From CAWKCE01 sp032127035 (GTDB taxonomy: Bacteria > Actinomycetota > Actinomycetes > JAHEKZ01), in NCBI GenBank assembly GCA_963848085.1, contig CAWKCE010000003.1, positions 186,001 through 250,000 on the forward strand: a DNA stretch of 64,000 bases. The letters are read 5' to 3'. The position numbers and the translations under genes are program-made. This document shows positions 53,864-62,860 of this stretch, in pieces (the stretch's first letter is position 1; each line of letters starts with the position of its first letter). The notes beneath the pieces are model-generated. The model was given only the letters and a program-made list of their open reading frames with translations. It was not told where the DNA came from and did not search any database.

Positions 53864-54502
53864 TCAGGCGGGGAACGGCACCCCGGTGGTGGCGTGGCAG
53901 TCGTAGCCGTGGGGGACCTTCGCCAGGTACTGCTGGTGGTACTCCTCGGCGTAGTAGAAGTCGGGCGCCGTCTGGACCTCGGTGGTGATCTCGCCCAGCC
54001 CGGCGCGCGTCAGCGCCGCCTGGTACGTGGCCAGCGAGGCCTCGATCTCGGCACGCTGCTCGTCGGTGGTCCAGTACGCCGCCGACCGGTACTGCGTCCC
54101 GACGTCGTTGCCCTGGCGGTACCCCTGCGTCGGGTCGTGGGTCTCCCAGAACACCGTCAGCAGGTCGGCGAACGAGACCTGCTGCGGGTCGTAGACCACC
54201 CGCACGACCTCGTCGTGCCCGGTCATCCCGGTGCAGACCTCCTCGTACACCGGGTGGCTGGTGCCGCCACCCTGGTACCCGACGGCGGTCGACCACACCC
54301 CGGGCACCTGCCAGAACCGGCGCTCGGCACCCCAGAAGCAGCCCATGCCGAAGTACGCGACCTGGAACCCGTCCGGCACCGGACCCTCCAGCGGCGTCCC
54401 GAGAACCACGTGCCGCTCGGGGACCGTGAACGGGCGGGCCGACCGTCCGGCCAGCGTCTTGTCCGGCTCGGGCAGGTGGGTCTTGGCGCGGCTGAACAGC
54501 AT
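53864..54502 (-). CDS. msrA: Peptide-methionine (S)-S-oxide reductase MsrA
   Basis: MsrA reduces methionine-S-sulfoxide in proteins. The 212-residue protein has the catalytic YFGMGCFWGAERRFW (Cys55), AVGYQGGGTSHPVYEEVCTG, HDEVVRVVYDP, and ETHDPTQGYRQGNDVGTQYRS (split over the active-site groove). The tail, YDCHATTGVPFP, has one further cysteine that can act as recycling residue. ATG at 54502 is chosen because AGGAGGCCTGC precedes it. A GGAACA-N17-GTT promoter 60 nt upstream puts it under an oxidative-stress sigma factor. Confidence 0.96.
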   Translation of the reverse strand: MLFSRAKTHLPEPDKTLAGRSARPFTVPERHVVLGTPLEGPVPDGFQVAYFGMGCFWGAERRFWQVPGVWSTAVGYQGGGTSHPVYEEVCTGMTGHDEVVRVVYDPQQVSFADLLTVFWETHDPTQGYRQGNDVGTQYRSAAYWTTDEQRAEIEASLATYQAALTRAGLGEITTEVQTAPDFYYAEEYHQQYLAKVPHGYDCHATTGVPFPA

Positions 54503-54562
54503 GCAGGCCTCCTCGTGACGAACGACGGTCGCTCGCGCGGCACGCAGCCGCGCTCCCCTCAC

Positions 54563-54588
54563 AACCACACCGGGCGGGCGCGTGTTCC
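54563..54588 (-). promoter_or_regulatory. SigR/SigH-type promoter of msrA
   Basis: On the minus strand GGAACA (54588-54583) is followed after 17 bp by GTT (54565-54563). This fits the GGAAYA-N16-18-GTT promoters of the thiol-oxidative-stress sigma factors SigR (Streptomyces) and SigH (Mycobacterium), whose regulons include methionine sulfoxide reductases. It lies 60 nt before the msrA ATG and is divergent from the metB -10. Confidence 0.72.
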
Positions 54589-54603
54589 GGCCGCGCCGCT
54601 GGA

Positions 54604-54609
54604 TAGGGT
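54604..54609 (+). promoter_or_regulatory. -10 element TAGGGT of metB
   Basis: TAGGGT is 6 nt before the metB GTG at 54616. Confidence 0.45.
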
Positions 54610-54615
54610 CGGCGG

Positions 54616-55758
54616 GTGGACGAACACGGCTTCGAGACCCTCGCGCTGCACGCCGGGCAGGACCCCGACCCGGTCACCGGGGCGGTGGTACCGCCGATCC
54701 ACCAGGTGTCGACCTTCAAGCAGGACGGCGTCGGAGGGCTGCGCGGCGGGTACGAGTACAGCCGGTCCGCGAACCCCACCCGTCACGCACTGGAGGAGTG
54801 TCTGGAGGCCCTCGAGGCGGGGGCGCGCGGGCTGGCGTTCGCCTCCGGCCTGGCGGCCGAGGACACCCTGCTCCGCACGGTCTGCTCTCCCGGCTCGCAC
54901 GTGGTCATCCCCGACGACGCCTACGGCGGCACCTACCGGCTGTTCGCCCAGGTGCAGCAGAAGTGGGGCGTGGACTGGAGCGCGGCGCAGGTGTCGGACG
55001 TCGAATCCGTCCGAGCCGCGATCCGCCCGGAGACGGCGGTCGTCTGGGTCGAGACTCCGACCAACCCGCTGCTCAACATTGCCGACATCGCAGCCCTCGC
55101 CGCCGTCGCGCACGATGCCGGGGCGCTGCTTGTGGTGGACAACACGTTCGCCTCGCCCTACCTGCAGCAGCCCCTGCGGCTCGGGGCCGACGTCGTGGTG
55201 CACTCCACGACGAAGTACCTCGGTGGGCACTCCGACGTCGTCGGCGGCGCACTCGTCGCAGCCGACGCTGAGGTCGGCGAGCGGCTCGCGTACCACCAGA
55301 ACGCCATGGGCGCCGTCGCCGGACCGTTCGACAGCTGGCTGGTGCTGCGGGGGATCAAGACGCTCGGCGTCCGGATGGACCGGCACAACGACAACGCCGC
55401 TGCTGTCGTCGGCATGCTGACGACGCACCCCGCCGTCTCGCACGTGTTCTACCCCGGGTTGACCGACCACCCGAACCACGACGTTGCCGCACGACAGATG
55501 CGCGGCTTCGGTGGCATGGTCTCGTTCCGGGTCGCGGCAGGCGAGGACGCTGCCCTCAAGGTCGTCAACCGGACTGAGCTGTTCACGTTGGCGGAGTCGC
55601 TGGGCGGCGTGGAGTCGCTCATCGAGCACCCGGGGCGCATGACCCACGCCTCCGCCGCCGGCAGTCCGCTCGAGGTCCCGGCAGACCTGGTCCGGCTGTC
55701 CGTTGGGATCGAGACGGTCGGCGACCTCGTCGCCGACCTCGAGCACGCGCTCGGCTGA
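54616..55758 (+). CDS. metB: Cystathionine gamma-synthase/lyase
   Basis: This Cys/Met-metabolism PLP enzyme forms cystathionine from O-succinylhomoserine and cysteine or, in lyases, cleaves it to cysteine. The 380-residue protein has FETLALHAGQDPDPVTGAVVPPIH (two segments), YEYSRSANPTRHALE, the FASGLAAEDTLL loop and VETPTNPLLNIADI. The PLP lysine is in HSTTKYLGGHSD (about Lys200), and MTHAS near the C-terminus is also conserved. Synthase and lyase are not separable by motif; proximity to cbs favours reverse transsulfuration. The stop precedes the MutL-like gene start by 13 nt. Confidence 0.94.
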   Translation: MDEHGFETLALHAGQDPDPVTGAVVPPIHQVSTFKQDGVGGLRGGYEYSRSANPTRHALEECLEALEAGARGLAFASGLAAEDTLLRTVCSPGSHVVIPDDAYGGTYRLFAQVQQKWGVDWSAAQVSDVESVRAAIRPETAVVWVETPTNPLLNIADIAALAAVAHDAGALLVVDNTFASPYLQQPLRLGADVVVHSTTKYLGGHSDVVGGALVAADAEVGERLAYHQNAMGAVAGPFDSWLVLRGIKTLGVRMDRHNDNAAAVVGMLTTHPAVSHVFYPGLTDHPNHDVAARQMRGFGGMVSFRVAAGEDAALKVVNRTELFTLAESLGGVESLIEHPGRMTHASAAGSPLEVPADLVRLSVGIETVGDLVADLEHALG

Positions 55759-55771
55759 CCGGCCGACCGAC

Positions 55772-57130
55772 GTGCACCCGGTCGTCTGTGTCGACTTCGG
55801 GTCGACGTTCACCAAGGTCGGCGTCGTGGATGTCACCGACGGCGGGTTGGTCGACACTGCAGTCCACCGCACCACGGTGGACTCCGACGTGATGGACGGC
55901 CTGGACGCCGCGCTCGGTCAGCTGCGTGACCGCAACCCCACTCTGGACCTGTCCGAACGTGTCGCCTGCAGCTCCGCCGGTGGTGGGCTGCGCCTCGCCG
56001 TCGTCGGCTACGAACGGGCGGTGACCGCCGAGGCCGGCTACCGCGTCGGGCTGTCCGCGGGTGCCCGGGTCGTGCACGTGTCGTCTGGTCCGATGCACCT
56101 CGCCGACGTCGCCGTCCTCGCGGCGGACCGACCCGACCTCGTTCTCCTCGTCGGGGGCACCGACGACGGCAACGCGGAGGTCCTCCTCGGCAACGCCCGC
56201 ACCCTGGCACGGGCGCGGCTCGGCGTCCCGGTCGTGGTGGCGGGCAACGCCGCCGTCCGCGACGACGTGGTCCGCATCCTGCGCCGGGGGCGCGTCGCCA
56301 CCGTCGCCACGGACAACGTGCTGCCCCGCATCGGCGTTCTCGACCCGGTGCACGCGCGCGCAGCGATCCGGGAGGTCTTCATCCGGCACGTGATCGGGGG
56401 CAAGCACCTGTCGGAGCGCGTCGACCTGGCGGACTTCGTGCGCGCTGCCACTCCGGACGCGGTGCTCGCCGGCGTGGAGCTGTTGGCCGACGGCCACGGC
56501 AGCGTGCGCGGGCGGGGAGACGTGGTCGTGGTGGACGTGGGTGGCGCGACGACCGACGTCTACTCGGTGGTGACACCGGACGCGGAGGAGGCCGGGCTGC
56601 ACCGTGACGTCGTGGAGACCCTGTGGCGCAGCCGAACTGTGGAGGGGGACCTCGGGGTGCGGTGGAACGCGGTCGGCATCGTGGACGCCGCGCTCGCCGA
56701 GCGACTGGTCGACCCGACCGACGAGCCCCAGCTGCGGCTTGCGGCACAGCGTCGCGCCGCCGAGCCGGGGTACCTCCCGGAGTCGCCGGCCGAGGCCGCG
56801 ATCGACACCCGGCTGGCGTCGCTGGCGGTCACGGTAGCTCTGCGGCGGCATGCGCGCCCCCACACGTCGGGGGCGGCCCGCTACCCGGGCAAGGACCTGC
56901 GCCGGGTGCGGCTGGTCGTCGGCTCGGGCGGGGTGTTCCGCCACGGTGGGCCGGACGACGTCGACGCGATGCTGGCTCCGGCCGTGGCCGACATCGGCGG
57001 CGGCTGGCGGGTTCCCGAACAGGCGACCACGACGGTGGACCAGCGTTACGTGCTGGCGGCCGCCGGCCTGCTGGCCGGGGAGTTCCCGGCCGCGGCGGCG
57101 GCGCTCCTGGAGCGTCACCTCCCGGGCTGA
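55772..57130 (+). CDS. MutL/GlmL-family ATPase (aminomutase reactivase-like)
   Basis: The 452-residue ASKHA-fold protein has VCVDFGSTFTKVGVVDV, VACSSAGGGLRLAVVGYE, VLLVGGTDDGNAEVLL and VVVDVGGATTDVYSVV, the signature of the GlmL/MutL family. Members encoded beside glutamate or ornithine mutase are thought to repair or reactivate the B12 enzyme. No mutase or B12 gene is adjacent here, so its client is encoded elsewhere or it has a different role. It follows metB by 13 nt, probably in one transcript. GTG at 55772 is selected by homology of the N-terminus. Confidence 0.87.
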   Translation: MHPVVCVDFGSTFTKVGVVDVTDGGLVDTAVHRTTVDSDVMDGLDAALGQLRDRNPTLDLSERVACSSAGGGLRLAVVGYERAVTAEAGYRVGLSAGARVVHVSSGPMHLADVAVLAADRPDLVLLVGGTDDGNAEVLLGNARTLARARLGVPVVVAGNAAVRDDVVRILRRGRVATVATDNVLPRIGVLDPVHARAAIREVFIRHVIGGKHLSERVDLADFVRAATPDAVLAGVELLADGHGSVRGRGDVVVVDVGGATTDVYSVVTPDAEEAGLHRDVVETLWRSRTVEGDLGVRWNAVGIVDAALAERLVDPTDEPQLRLAAQRRAAEPGYLPESPAEAAIDTRLASLAVTVALRRHARPHTSGAARYPGKDLRRVRLVVGSGGVFRHGGPDDVDAMLAPAVADIGGGWRVPEQATTTVDQRYVLAAAGLLAGEFPAAAAALLERHLPG

Positions 57131-57139
57131 AGGGTCACA

Positions 57140-58378
57140 TCAGGGGTCGCGGGTGGGCCGCCGGTGAAGTGTCTCGGGCATCGTCGCCGCCATGGCTACA
57201 CCGACTGCCGACACCGCGGCGCTGACTGCGAACGCCGTCGCGAACGAGAACGAGTCGGACAACCACCCGGCGACCAGTGGCCCGATGACGGCGCCCAGGT
57301 CTGACGCCATCTGGAAGACCGAGATCGGGCGGCCGCCCCGTCCCCCGATGACATCGCCGACGATCGCCGTGCTGCTGGTGCCCATGAACGCCGACCCGAC
57401 CCCGAACAGGGTCATCGACAGCAGGTAGCCCACCGGCGTCTCCCAGCCGGCGAGCAGGACGAAGCTGGCAGTGACCAGTACCGCGCCACCCAGGAGCGCC
57501 CCCTTGCGACCCCGCAGGTCTGACACCCGCCCGGCAGGCACCAGGAGAACTCCCTGCGCGAGCGTCGACACCAGCAGCCCGTATCCGACCCACTGCGGAC
57601 CGAGGTTGAGCCCCTCGACGACGAACAGCGGGAGCAGGGACATCCGCAGGCCGAACAGCCCCCAGCCGGTTGCGAAGCTGTTGACGACCGCGGCGCGGTA
57701 CGCGCGGAAGCCCAGGGCGACCCGCAACGGTGTCGGTGGCTCGTCGGTTCCCACCTGCTCCTCCCGCGCCTGCAGCCGGGAGTGGGACAGGTACACCAGG
57801 CCGATCCCGCCGGCCAGGACGAGCGTCAGCGAGTAGACGAAGAACGGCAGCCGGTACGAGATGCCGGTGAGGAAACCGCCGAACAACGGTCCGGTGATGC
57901 CACCGATCAGGAACCCGCTCTGGAACGCCCCGGTCGCCCGGGCGCGCTGGTGCGGCTGCACCACGCGCAGCAGCAGCGCGGCGGCGGACACGGTGAACAT
58001 CGCCGAACCGATACCACCGGCCCCACGCAGGAACAGCAGCTGCCAGTACGTCTGCGCCAGCCCGGCGAGTGCGCTGCTGACCGCGACGATCCCCATGCCG
58101 ACGGCCAGGACGAGGCGCTCACCGGAGCGGTCGACGGACCCCCCGGCGAAGGGCGCGGACACGAACCGCATGAGGGCGAACACCGAGATCACGGCGCCGG
58201 CGGCGAAGTCCGACACCTCGAACGTCTTGGCGAACAGGGAGATCGCTGGCGCCACGATGCCGAATCCGAGGGCAACGGCGAAGGCGATCGCGGTCAGGAC
58301 CCCAACCTCCCGTGGGAGGTCACCCAGGAGACGTTGCAGGCCCCGCGCCGGCGGCGGCGACTCTGGGGGCTCGGACAC
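57140..58378 (-). CDS. MFS transporter, 12 helices
   Basis: The 412-residue protein has twelve predicted helices in two halves. The loop 2-3 motif is GGSVDRSGERLVLAVG (MFS motif A variant) with the second-half equivalent GRVSDLRGRKGALLGG. Helix 5 resembles motif C of drug:H+ antiporters (GGITGPLFGGFL, with Gly-Pro spacing). It is most likely a drug or metabolite exporter; the substrate is unknown. It ends 9 bp from the MutL-like gene (convergent) and is divergent from FIST. The longer frame upstream lies antisense to the FIST gene. Confidence 0.88.
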   Translation of the reverse strand: MSEPPESPPPARGLQRLLGDLPREVGVLTAIAFAVALGFGIVAPAISLFAKTFEVSDFAAGAVISVFALMRFVSAPFAGGSVDRSGERLVLAVGMGIVAVSSALAGLAQTYWQLLFLRGAGGIGSAMFTVSAAALLLRVVQPHQRARATGAFQSGFLIGGITGPLFGGFLTGISYRLPFFVYSLTLVLAGGIGLVYLSHSRLQAREEQVGTDEPPTPLRVALGFRAYRAAVVNSFATGWGLFGLRMSLLPLFVVEGLNLGPQWVGYGLLVSTLAQGVLLVPAGRVSDLRGRKGALLGGAVLVTASFVLLAGWETPVGYLLSMTLFGVGSAFMGTSSTAIVGDVIGGRGGRPISVFQMASDLGAVIGPLVAGWLSDSFSFATAFAVSAAVSAVGVAMAATMPETLHRRPTRDP

Positions 58379-58495
58379 GGTGCCCGATCCTCTCACCGGC
58401 ACCAGGACCGGCAGCATTGGGCCGAACGGGTGCCTCTGGGCACCCTCCGGCCGGGACCGCGCGACCGGCCCCCCACAGCGGGCAAGGATGGCGCC

Positions 58496-59719
58496 GTGGT
58501 GCGTTGTGCGGACGGAGTCGCCGTCGGGTACAACCTCGCGCGGACCGGGGAGATCGCAGCCGAGCGAGCCCTGCGTTCCCTGGCCGGGCTGGTGCCCGAC
58601 CTGGCATTCGTGTTCGTCTCGGGGTCCGACCCCGACGAGGTGGAAGACGCGCTGCGGCGCACCGGTCGGGCAACCGGTGCCTCGACGGTCCTCGGCTGTT
58701 CGGCCGACGACGGAGTGATCGGCGGCCGCCGTGGCATCCAGGGAGCGACCAGCGTGAGCGTGTGGCTCGCGCACCTGCCTGGGGCCAGGATCCGGGCCTT
58801 CCACCTCGAGGTGATGCGGACCGACACCTCCTTGGCGGTGGTGGGTATGCCACCGACCACCGACGACGACGTCGCCGTCATCCTGCTGGCGGACACCTGG
58901 TCGTTCCCGGTCGAGGGCTTCGTCGAGCAGACGTCGGCAGCCATGCCGGGGCTGTCGGTGGCCGGTGCTCTCGCCGCCGGCGCGGCCGGCGGCGGCTCGA
59001 CGCGGCTGCTCGTCGACGGCGCGGTGGTCGACCGGGGCGCGGTCGGGGTCGCGCTCGGGGGTGACGTCGGCATCGGCATGACGGTGAGCCAAGGGTGCCG
59101 GCCGGTGGGTGCCCCCATGATCGTCACCGCCGCTGACGGCAACGTCCTGCTGGGGCTAGCCGGCGCTCCGGCCCTCGACCGGCTGGAGGATCTGCTCCTT
59201 TCGCTGTCCGAGGAGGACCAGGTGTTGGCCACCCGCGGTCTGCAGATCGGGGTCGCGGTCGACGAGTACGCCGAGGACCAGGAGTTGGGGGAGTACCTGG
59301 TCCGGGGGATCGTCGGGGTTGACGCTGAACGCCGCGCGGTGGCGGTGGGCGACGTCATCGATGTGGGGCGCACGGTCCGGTTCCACCTGCGCGACGCGGT
59401 GGCCGCCGAGGCGGAGCTGGTCACCGGGCTGGGCGGCTTCCTTCGGCGTCGCGAGCTCGACCGCATCGAAGGGGCTCTGCTGTTCTCCTGCACGAGCCGC
59501 GGCGGCGGCCTGTTCGGCCGACCCGACCATGACGTGCTCACCGTCCGCAGCGCGCTTCGCGCCAACGGCGTCGCCGGGTTCTTCTCCTCCGGTGAGATCG
59601 GCCCGGTGGGCGGTCACAACCACGTGCACGGCTTCGCGGCGTCCGTCGTCGCGTTCGGGGCGCCCTCCCAGTCCACGAGTGGGCAGGTCGACGCCCCGGA
59701 CGGCTCGGCAGTGACGTAG
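58496..59719 (+). CDS. FIST-domain sensor protein
   Basis: The 407-residue protein has an N-terminal FIST domain (about residues 20-200, with VFVSGSDPDEVEDALRR, STVLGCSADDGVIGGRRG, and the GALAAGAAGGGSTRLL turn) and a FIST_C domain (about 225-385, ending LLFSCTSRGGGLFGRPDHD and GFFSSGEIGPVGGHNHVHGF). FIST domains are predicted small-ligand sensors, possibly for amino acids, usually next to signalling modules. This one is stand-alone and divergent from an MFS transporter. AAGGA lies 8 nt before the GTG. It precedes ilvA by 27 nt. Confidence 0.88.
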   Translation: MVRCADGVAVGYNLARTGEIAAERALRSLAGLVPDLAFVFVSGSDPDEVEDALRRTGRATGASTVLGCSADDGVIGGRRGIQGATSVSVWLAHLPGARIRAFHLEVMRTDTSLAVVGMPPTTDDDVAVILLADTWSFPVEGFVEQTSAAMPGLSVAGALAAGAAGGGSTRLLVDGAVVDRGAVGVALGGDVGIGMTVSQGCRPVGAPMIVTAADGNVLLGLAGAPALDRLEDLLLSLSEEDQVLATRGLQIGVAVDEYAEDQELGEYLVRGIVGVDAERRAVAVGDVIDVGRTVRFHLRDAVAAEAELVTGLGGFLRRRELDRIEGALLFSCTSRGGGLFGRPDHDVLTVRSALRANGVAGFFSSGEIGPVGGHNHVHGFAASVVAFGAPSQSTSGQVDAPDGSAVT

Positions 59720-59746
59720 CCGGTCGTTCGCGGCAGGATCACCTCC

Positions 59747-60970
59747 GTGAACCCCTCAGACCGGCTGCCGGTGTCACTGGCCGACGTCGAAGCTGCGCGC
59801 GCGCTGATCCGGGACGTTGTCCGGTACACGCCGATGGAGGGCTCCCGGCCGCTGTCGGAGCGCAGCGGCGGGCAGGTGTCGCTGAAGTGCGAGAACCTCC
59901 AACGGGCCGGGTCTTTCAAGATCCGGGGTGCCTACACGCGGCTCAGCCGACTCACCGACGAGGAGAAGGCGCGGGGGGTCGTGGCCGCCAGCGCTGGGAA
60001 CCACGCGCAGGGCGTCGCTCTTGCCGCTCAGATGCTCGGGATCTCGGCGACGGTCTTCATGCCCGAAGGAGCCGCGCTGCCGAAGGTCGAGGCGACCAAG
60101 GGCTACGGCGCTTCGGTGGCGTTCTCGGGGGCGACGCTCGGTGATGCGATCGCCACTGCCCAGGAGTACGCAGCGTCCGAGGGGGCGGTGCTCATCCACC
60201 CCTTCGACCACGTCGACATCGTGGCCGGACAGGGAACCGTCGGGCTGGAGATCCTGGAGCAGCGCCCGGACGTCCGGACGGTTGTGGTCTGCACCGGCGG
60301 TGGCGGCCTCCTGGCAGGGATCGCGACCGCGGTCAAGGGCCGCCATCCGGACGTGCGGGTGGTCGGCGTCCAGGCCGAGCGGGCAGCTGCCTACCCTCCG
60401 TCCCTCGCGGCACACGAGCCACTCACCTTGGCCACGATGTCCACGATGGCCGACGGCATCGCCGTGCCGCGCCCGGGCGACATCCCCTTCGCCATCGTCG
60501 AGCGGCTGGTCGACGACGTCGTGACGGTGACCGAGGATGCGCTGTCACGCGCCATCCTGCTGCTGTTGGAGCGCGCCAAGCTGGTCGTGGAGCCGGCCGG
60601 CGCCGCAGCGGTGGCTGCGATCCTGGACGACCCCGCCCGCTTCGAGCCCCCCGTCGTCGCAGTGGTGTCCGGTGGGAACGTCGACCCGCTGCTGATGCTC
60701 CGTGTCCTGCGTCACGGCATGGCGGCGGCCGGGCGCTACCTGTCGCTGTCGGTGCGGGTGCCGGACATTCCGGGAAACCTGGCGCAGCTCCTGGCGCTGG
60801 TGGGAGGGGCCAACGCCAACGTCGTGGACGTCGAGCACCTCCGCACGCATCCTCAGCTGCGGGTCGACGAGGTCGAGATCGCGCTGCAGCTGGAGACCAG
60901 AGGGCCCACGCACGCGGCACACGTGCTGCAGGCCATCCGCGACGGTGGCTTCCGGCTGTCACTGGAGTGA
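59747..60970 (+). CDS. ilvA: Threonine ammonia-lyase (threonine dehydratase)
   Basis: The enzyme deaminates threonine to 2-oxobutyrate, precursor of isoleucine. The 407-residue fold-type-II PLP protein has LKCENLQRAGSFKIRGAY (Lys58), ASAGNHAQGVALAAQML, the phosphate loop CTGGGGLLAGIATAV, and the VVSGGNVDPLL serine region. One C-terminal ACT-like domain (about 330-407, RVPDIPGNLAQLLALVGGANANV) follows. The single short ACT domain is that of the TdcB/catabolic-like class of high-GC Gram-positives rather than the double regulatory domain of E. coli IlvA. Start is a GTG behind AGGATCACCTCC. Confidence 0.93.
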   Translation: MNPSDRLPVSLADVEAARALIRDVVRYTPMEGSRPLSERSGGQVSLKCENLQRAGSFKIRGAYTRLSRLTDEEKARGVVAASAGNHAQGVALAAQMLGISATVFMPEGAALPKVEATKGYGASVAFSGATLGDAIATAQEYAASEGAVLIHPFDHVDIVAGQGTVGLEILEQRPDVRTVVVCTGGGGLLAGIATAVKGRHPDVRVVGVQAERAAAYPPSLAAHEPLTLATMSTMADGIAVPRPGDIPFAIVERLVDDVVTVTEDALSRAILLLLERAKLVVEPAGAAAVAAILDDPARFEPPVVAVVSGGNVDPLLMLRVLRHGMAAAGRYLSLSVRVPDIPGNLAQLLALVGGANANVVDVEHLRTHPQLRVDEVEIALQLETRGPTHAAHVLQAIRDGGFRLSLE

Positions 60971-60999
60971 CGCCCGGCGCCGCTGTCCGAGGTGTCCAG

Positions 61000-61005
61000 T
61001 AGCGT
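61000..61005 (+). promoter_or_regulatory. -10 element TAGCGT of the DrrAB-type operon
   Basis: TAGCGT is 7 nt before the ATG at 61013. Confidence 0.4.
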
Positions 61006-61012
61006 CTCCGGA

Positions 61013-62017
61013 ATGGAACCCCCCGCCATCGAGGCCGTCGGCCTCGTCAAGCACTACGGCTCGGTCAAGGCGCTCGACGGTCTTGACCTGACGGTCGACG
61101 AAGGCACCGTTCTGGGGCTGCTCGGCCCCAACGGCGCCGGAAAGACCACCACCGTCCGGGTTCTTGCGACGCTGCTGAAGCCGGATGCCGGGCACGCGAC
61201 CGTCGCCGGGTTTGACGTCGTGCGGCAGGCTCAGCAGCTGCGGTCCGTGATCGGCCTGTCGGGGCAGTACGCGGCGGTGGACGAGAACCTGACCGGATTC
61301 GAGAACCTGTACCTGTTTGGTCGCCTCTACCAGCTGCCGAAGGCCGAGGCCCGCTCGCGCGCGGAGAGCCTGCTCGAGCAGTTCTCGCTGTCGGCGGCAG
61401 CGGGCCGTACCGCCAAGACGTACTCCGGCGGGATGCGCCGCCGGCTCGACCTCGCCAGCGCGCTCATCGGCCGACCGCACCTGTTGTTCCTGGACGAGCC
61501 CACCACCGGTCTGGACCCCCGCAGCCGACTCGGGATGTGGGAGGTCATCCGGGAGCTGGTCCGCGAGGGGGTCACGCTGCTCCTGACGACCCAGTACCTG
61601 GAGGAGGCGGACGCCCTGGCCGACGTCATCGCCGTGGTGGACGAGGGACGCATCATCGCTCGTGGCACAGCCGACGAGCTCAAGGCCCAGGTGGGCGGCG
61701 AGCGCATCGAGGTCGTTGTACGCCGGGCTGAGGATGTGGAGCCAGCGCTGGCACTGGTCGCGGGCGGGCACGGCGAGGACGCCGGCGTCGACCGTCACAC
61801 CCGCCGGATCACGGTGCCGGCGGTCGGAGGCGCCCAGCGCCTGGTCGAGGTGGTGCGCGACCTGGACGAGCGGGGCATCGCGATCGACGACATCGGGCTG
61901 CGACGTCCCACCCTGGACGACGTCTTCCTCAGCCTCACCGGACACGTGGCCGAGCAGGACGCTGCTCCGTCGGACGAGGAAGACCCAGAGCGGCCGGGAC
62001 CGGAGAGGAACTCATGA
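61013..62017 (+). CDS. ABC transporter ATPase, DrrA-type (daunorubicin resistance family)
   Basis: The 334-residue ATPase has Walker A GPNGAGKTTTVRVL (about residues 39-47), Q-loop IGLSGQYAAVDENLTG, the signature YSGGMRRRLDLASALIG, Walker B LLFLDEPTTGLDPRSR and the switch motif TTQYLEEADALAD. The QYAAVD and TQYLEEAD forms mark the DrrA subfamily. The C-terminal extension (about 225-334), with RRPTLDDVFLSLTGH, is typical of drug and lipid exporters. It overlaps the permease by 4 nt (ATGA). The exported compound is unknown. Confidence 0.93.
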   Translation: MEPPAIEAVGLVKHYGSVKALDGLDLTVDEGTVLGLLGPNGAGKTTTVRVLATLLKPDAGHATVAGFDVVRQAQQLRSVIGLSGQYAAVDENLTGFENLYLFGRLYQLPKAEARSRAESLLEQFSLSAAAGRTAKTYSGGMRRRLDLASALIGRPHLLFLDEPTTGLDPRSRLGMWEVIRELVREGVTLLLTTQYLEEADALADVIAVVDEGRIIARGTADELKAQVGGERIEVVVRRAEDVEPALALVAGGHGEDAGVDRHTRRITVPAVGGAQRLVEVVRDLDERGIAIDDIGLRRPTLDDVFLSLTGHVAEQDAAPSDEEDPERPGPERNS

Positions 62018-62847
62018 CCACATCGGTGAAGACCCCGCCGGCGACCACCCGGTCGCTGCCTCCGGCAGTCACCGACTCGCTCGTTGTCACCTGGCGCAAC
62101 CTCAAGCGGATCCCGCGCATCCCCGAACTGGCCATCTTCGCGATTCTGCAGTCGATCATGTTCGTGCTGCTCTTCGCGTTCGTGTTCGGTGGCGCGATCC
62201 CCATCCCCGGTGGCGGCAACTACCGGGAGTACCTGATGCCAGGCATCTTCGTGCAGACCCTGACGTTTGCCGCGGTGACGACGGCCATCGGCATGGCGGA
62301 GGACATGCACAAGGGGATCATCGACCGCTTCCGGTCGCTGCCGATGGCTCGGTCTGCGGTGCTGGCGGGACGGACGACGTCGGACCTGGTGTACAACGCC
62401 GGCATCTTGGTCGTGCTCATGCTGTCCGGGCTGGCCGTCGGCTGGCGGGTCCACAACGGAATCGGCGAATTCCTGGCCGCGGTGGTGCTCCTGCTCGCTT
62501 TCGCCTATGCGATGGCGTGGCTGGGCGTGTTCATGGGGATGTCCGTGCCGACGGTCGAGGTGGCCCAGCAGCTGGGTTTCATCGTGCTGTTCCCGATGAC
62601 CTTCCTGTCGAACGCCTTCGTCCCGACCCAGTCGATGCCCGAGTGGCTGCAGCCGATCGCTGAGTGGAACCCGATCAGCGCCATCGTGTCGGCGTGCCGC
62701 GACCTGTTCGGCAACCCGAACCCGTTCGCCGGGGCCAACTTCCCCTCCGAACACGCGTATCTGCTGTCGATGATGTGGATCGTCGGCGGACTGGTCGTCT
62801 TCGCGCCGCTGGGTGTACGCCGCTATCGGCAGGCAAGCAGCCGCTGA
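62014..62847 (+). CDS. ABC-2 type permease, DrrB-type
   Basis: The 277-residue protein has six membrane helices and the ABC-2 membrane domain: TWRNLKRIPRIPELAIFAILQS (the conserved N-terminal amphipathic segment, split), YREYLMPGIFVQTLTFAAVT, MAEDMHKGIIDRFRSLPMARSAVLAGRT (split by a turn) and FLSNAFVPTQSMPEWLQPIAEWNP (in two parts). These match DrrB partners of DrrA ATPases. Together they form an exporter. The next gene, greA, is convergent. Confidence 0.92.
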   Translation: MTTSVKTPPATTRSLPPAVTDSLVVTWRNLKRIPRIPELAIFAILQSIMFVLLFAFVFGGAIPIPGGGNYREYLMPGIFVQTLTFAAVTTAIGMAEDMHKGIIDRFRSLPMARSAVLAGRTTSDLVYNAGILVVLMLSGLAVGWRVHNGIGEFLAAVVLLLAFAYAMAWLGVFMGMSVPTVEVAQQLGFIVLFPMTFLSNAFVPTQSMPEWLQPIAEWNPISAIVSACRDLFGNPNPFAGANFPSEHAYLLSMMWIVGGLVVFAPLGVRRYRQASSR

Positions 62848-62860
62848 CTGCGGGGTGCGC

